From assembly GCA_013298205.1 (NCBI GenBank), contig JAAFJZ010000067.1, positions 1 through 9,956 on the forward strand: a DNA stretch of 9,956 nt, given 5' to 3'. The notes beneath the pieces are model-generated. The model was not told where the DNA came from. It searched no databases and saw nothing but the letters and a program-made list of their open reading frames with translations. Position numbers and translations under genes: made by a program. The stretch's first letter is position 1; each line of letters begins with the position of its first letter. Shown here piece by piece: positions 8,225-9,956 of the stretch. The DNA comes from Cytophagales bacterium. GTDB lineage: Bacteria; Bacteroidota; Bacteroidia; Cytophagales; UBA9547.

Positions 8225-8464
8225 TTATTTGCCATTTTTCAATTTAATTTCCTGATTTAAAGAATCGTATTCGTAGTTCACAATATTTTCATTTAAGGTT
8301 AATTGAATTGTTTCTTCAATGATTTCAAAAGGAACTACAAACCATTCTCTTGGATTTAGTCTTTGACCTTTTTCATTAAACAAATCAATGTCCAAACAAG
8401 CATGGGCGAAAAAACGATGCAAAAGATATTCTAATTTGTCTGGCTTATTGTAAACACTTAAGTT
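8225..8464 (-). pseudogene. C-terminal remnant of a GIY-YIG/T5orf172-type nuclease gene
   Basis: Read on the minus strand, about 79 codons are open between an in-frame TAA (8465-8467) and the terminal TAA at 8225-8227. There is no ATG or GTG. The only possible start is a TTG inside a conserved block. The residues DKLEYLLHRFFAHACLDID, then NPREWFVVPFEIIEE, then ENIVNYEYD match, as I recall the family, the C-terminal block of T5orf172/GIY-YIG nuclease family proteins (KLExLLHRFF, LDI, PREWF, VP, IEExI, YxYD). Intact members carry an N-terminal GIY-YIG-like nuclease region that is entirely absent here. This is therefore best read as a truncated gene, not a small intact one. It lies tail to tail with the oxidoreductase, 44 bp away, and near an Abi_2 defence gene. 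The family match is from memory and was not searched. Confidence 0.65.
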
Positions 8465-8767
8465 TTAAGATTAAATTACAATTCGAAAAAATAAAAAAAA
8501 TACTTTTTTATAAAATTTTACTACAACTAAATCTCATATGCTTTGTCGGGTACAGATGAGTTATAGCCTTCACATTCAAGTACTATGACGAATTTAACTC
8601 CATTTACCTTAATTTAGCAGTAGGCGTAATCTAGAGTAGATGTTTTCTCTAATTGCAATTTCAAATTGTTTTACTATTTTTTTTCAGAATTGCAAATAAT
8701 ATAAACTTTTTTTGCAACTGAGCAACGAATTGTGTTTAAAATATTTATTTGAATTGGTTAATCATTT
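8465..8767. other. degenerate spacer downstream of the Abi_2 gene
   Basis: About 300 bp with no intact gene. The part near 8465-8526 is nearly pure A/T. The part 8527-8670 is less AT-rich and reads as a possible decayed coding segment (separate entry). No intrinsic terminator for the Abi_2 gene is visible within the roughly 100 bp after its stop at 8768. Confidence 0.5.
8527..8670 (-). pseudogene. possible decayed coding remnant, unidentified
   Basis: On the minus strand one frame reads 18 codons (ending KTSTLDYAYC), a TAA at 8614-8616, then 28 more codons including VNGVKFVIVLECEGYNSS and ending PDKAYEI before TAG (8527-8529). The composition is protein-like and less AT-rich than the flanks, and reading frame and strand are shared with the neighbouring genes. 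There is no start codon and the frame is closed by TAA at 8671-8673. I do not recognise the family. In DNA this AT-rich, such a stretch could still be chance, so confidence is low. Confidence 0.25.
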
Positions 8768-9712
8768 TTATTGCCAAAGTGGCTCGTTTAGCCAATCTAA
8801 TAAGTTTCCATTACCATCTGAAGGTATACCTAAAAATTTTATGGGAACTGTAGGGTATTTGTTAAATAAATTTTCTGTTTTTTGTTGCATACTATTGCCT
8901 GGATTTGCTCTCATAAGTATATATCGAAGTGTACACAAGAAATAAAAAACTCTTTTATTGTTTTCAAAAGGTTTTCCAATCCAATTCCTTTTGGGTTTTA
9001 AAAGTTTTTCAGGCACAATTGCTAAATCTCTATTCCACAATCGGCTATGGTGAGCACAAATATTTCTTACGTAGGTAAGTGTATGTAGCCAAGAGGTAAA
9101 AACAGTAGGGTGAAGTTCAAAAAAATCGGCAATTCGTTTTTTATCAGCGTTGTTTTTTAAACCTCTATAAATATGGGAAAGTTCGCCAATAGTTAATAAT
9201 TCAAAACACATCCAAGATGGTGGATTGGCAGGTTTATTATAATTGGTAATATAATGTTTAATAAAAGTTTCTGGAGTTCGAGCTGTTTTTGCTTTGGATA
9301 TTATAGTCTGAAAGTCAGCATAAGGGTTTACTAAATTACCTATTTTGTTATAAAAAGGTGTAATAAAATGGCTTTGATTATCTTGCCAATGGCTATCATT
9401 GTGTTGTAATGCCATTTGGTAAATAAATTGAGTTCTAATAGCGACCTCTATTCTTTCAATGCAATCAAAAACCAATAAACGTAATTCTCTATCAAAAGAA
9501 TAGGTTTTTATTATTTGTTCAAATGAAATATTGTACTCAAACTTATCTTTAACTTTTTGATAAGGTAAAAAATAGGCACTTAATCTATAATAACTTATTT
9601 CATGTAAATACGAGAGGGCTTTAGCTTCATCATTTATTACCAAATTTCTACTTTTAAGCAAAACAATTTGTTCTTGAAAACTAAGTGGTATTTTGTCGTA
9701 AATTTTACTCAT
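8768..9712 (-). CDS. Abi_2 (AbiD/AbiF-like) abortive infection protein, HEPN-type RNase
   Basis: This 314-aa protein has the full-length architecture of Abi_2-family abortive infection proteins. Signature blocks in order are SFQEQIVLLKSRNL (11-24), YLHEISYYRLSAYFLPY (35-51), SFDRELRLLVFDCIERIEVA (72-91), PSWMCFELLTIGELS (165-179), and VRNICAHHSRLWNRDL (215-230). The last contains R216-x4-H221, the HEPN-superfamily ribonuclease motif. Abi_2 proteins are phage-defence or toxin-type proteins, thought to act by RNA cleavage leading to growth arrest of infected cells. The start ATG is supported by the typical N-terminus (MSKIYDKIPLSFQEQI). The RNA unit upstream ends in a terminator only 8 nt before this ATG, so expression probably depends on read-through, or on RNA cleavage or binding by the protein. 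Whether it is the AbiD or AbiF subtype needs a profile comparison. Confidence 0.9.
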   Translation of the reverse strand: MSKIYDKIPLSFQEQIVLLKSRNLVINDEAKALSYLHEISYYRLSAYFLPYQKVKDKFEYNISFEQIIKTYSFDRELRLLVFDCIERIEVAIRTQFIYQMALQHNDSHWQDNQSHFITPFYNKIGNLVNPYADFQTIISKAKTARTPETFIKHYITNYNKPANPPSWMCFELLTIGELSHIYRGLKNNADKKRIADFFELHPTVFTSWLHTLTYVRNICAHHSRLWNRDLAIVPEKLLKPKRNWIGKPFENNKRVFYFLCTLRYILMRANPGNSMQQKTENLFNKYPTVPIKFLGIPSDGNGNLLDWLNEPLWQ

Positions 9713-9720
9713 AGGGTTAT

Positions 9721-9764
9721 AAAAAAAAACCTCCTAAGTGTGCATCGTAGAGAGGCATAGGAGG
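9721..9764 (-). terminator. intrinsic terminator just upstream of the Abi_2 gene
   Basis: Read on the minus strand, CCTCCTA (9758-9764) pairs perfectly with TAGGAGG (9730-9736). An inner TGC/GCA pair (9755-9757 with 9741-9743) extends the stem past a 4-nt bulge, leaving an 11-nt loop. Nine T residues (9721-9729) follow immediately. This is the only strong Rho-independent terminator in the window. It ends 8 nt before the Abi_2 ATG, so it terminates a transcript that starts upstream, not the Abi_2 mRNA. Confidence 0.85.
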
Positions 9765-9841
9765 CGTATTGTCTTTAGTCAGAATTCTTTTCAAGAATAA
9801 GACCATATAGTTGTTCTTATTGCAAGCTTCAAGGGTATTGT
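9721..9841 (-). ncRNA. putative structured ncRNA (abiF-type RNA / RNA antitoxin candidate)
   Basis: A roughly 120-nt transcription unit is predicted between the -7 element at 9847-9854 and the terminator ending at 9721. It has no coding capacity. Besides the terminator stem, it can form AATAAGA:TCTTATT (9815-9821 with 9796-9802, 12-nt loop) and ATTCTT:AAGAAT (9793-9798 with 9784-9789, 3-nt loop GAA). These two stems share three bases and could be alternatives. A 7-nt motif, ACAATAC, occurs near its 5' end (9835-9841) and again just before the terminator stem (9766-9772). Conserved RNAs of this kind (the abiF RNA motif) are known directly 5' of Abi_2 genes, and type III toxin-antitoxin loci share the order RNA, terminator, RNase. 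Membership of a known RNA family was not tested. Confidence 0.6.
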
Positions 9842-9846
9842 TGGTG

Positions 9847-9854
9847 CAAAAATA
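9847..9854 (-). promoter_or_regulatory. -7 promoter element for the putative ncRNA
   Basis: On the minus strand TATTTTTG (9847-9854) fits TAnnTTTG exactly. At 19 nt upstream there is only GTATG, a poor -33 box. A TTTG at 9885-9888 is 30 nt away, which is too far. Transcription would start near 9841, giving an RNA of about 120 nt up to the terminator. Confidence 0.45.
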
Positions 9855-9894
9855 AGCTCTTTTTTGACATCTGCATACATTTTTCAAATATTTT

Positions 9895-9956
9895 TTATCC
9901 TATAGCTGTCAATGCTTTTACAATGTATTTTTTCTTGACATCAATCATTGCATTAT
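9895..9956 (-). CDS. partial reading frame at the window edge (C-terminus only)
   Basis: On the minus strand a frame is open from the window edge to TAA at 9895-9897 and ends with IDVKKKYIVKALTAIG. This looks like an ordinary protein C-terminus on the same strand as the Abi_2 gene, about 180 bp upstream of it. Only about 19 residues are visible, so no family can be named. It could also be a tiny ORF starting at the internal ATG, or chance. Confidence 0.4.
   Translation of the reverse strand, partial: NAMIDVKKKYIVKALTAIG

Noticed and set aside
8225..8422. Intact 65-aa protein starting at TTG 8422
   Set aside because: The conserved block (KLEYLLHRFF) continues upstream of the TTG in the same frame until a stop, so the TTG is an internal leucine codon of a truncated gene.
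8712..8945. Plus-strand reading frame of 77 codons
   Set aside because: Mostly antisense to the C-terminal part of the Abi_2 gene, with no family resemblance.
9864..9942. Direct repeats TTGACATC at 9864-9871 and 9935-9942 as CRISPR or iteron-like repeats
   Set aside because: Only two 8-bp copies, one inside the partial reading frame, with no further copies or regular spacing.

Overview
The window looks like chromosomal DNA from a member of the Bacteroidota (Flavobacteriia/Cytophagia type). The DNA is AT-rich and start codons have A-rich leaders without Shine-Dalgarno sequences. Several intergenic regions carry good matches to the Bacteroidota sigma -7 element TAnnTTTG. There is also a Bacteroidota-style DUF4349 lipoprotein. 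The genus cannot be fixed from the sequence alone.

Positions 1-5838 are conserved housekeeping DNA. An M20D-family amidohydrolase (13-1206, +) is followed 17 bp later by 3-dehydroquinate synthase aroB (1224-2270, +), probably in one transcript. Convergent to them is a complete DNA polymerase III alpha subunit, dnaE (2338-5838, -). It has intact polymerase aspartates, an apparently intact PHP metal site and a QxSLF clamp-binding peptide.

Positions 5839-6325 are a very AT-rich divergent intergenic region holding candidate promoters in both directions and a 19-bp perfect inverted repeat. It leads into a DUF4349 lipoprotein with a C-terminal membrane anchor (6326-7222, +). A gap of about 300 bp follows, then an atypical short-chain dehydrogenase/NAD(P)-binding protein (7530-8180, +).

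Positions 8181-9956 have an accessory, defence-type character. They contain the C-terminal stump of a GIY-YIG/T5orf172-type nuclease gene with no start codon (8225-8464, -) and a poorly preserved possible coding remnant (8527-8670, -). Next comes an intact Abi_2 (AbiD/AbiF-like) protein with a HEPN-type RNCAHH-like ribonuclease motif (8768-9712, -). Just 5' of it lies a roughly 120-nt unit with its own -7 element, hairpins and a strong intrinsic terminator whose U-tract ends 8 nt before the abi start codon. The last bases hold the 3' end of another minus-strand reading frame.

The most interesting element is this Abi_2 gene plus terminated upstream RNA. Its layout (promoter, structured RNA, leaky terminator, RNase toxin) is that of an RNA-antitoxin or RNA-guided abortive-infection module, and it matches what is known of abiF-associated RNAs.
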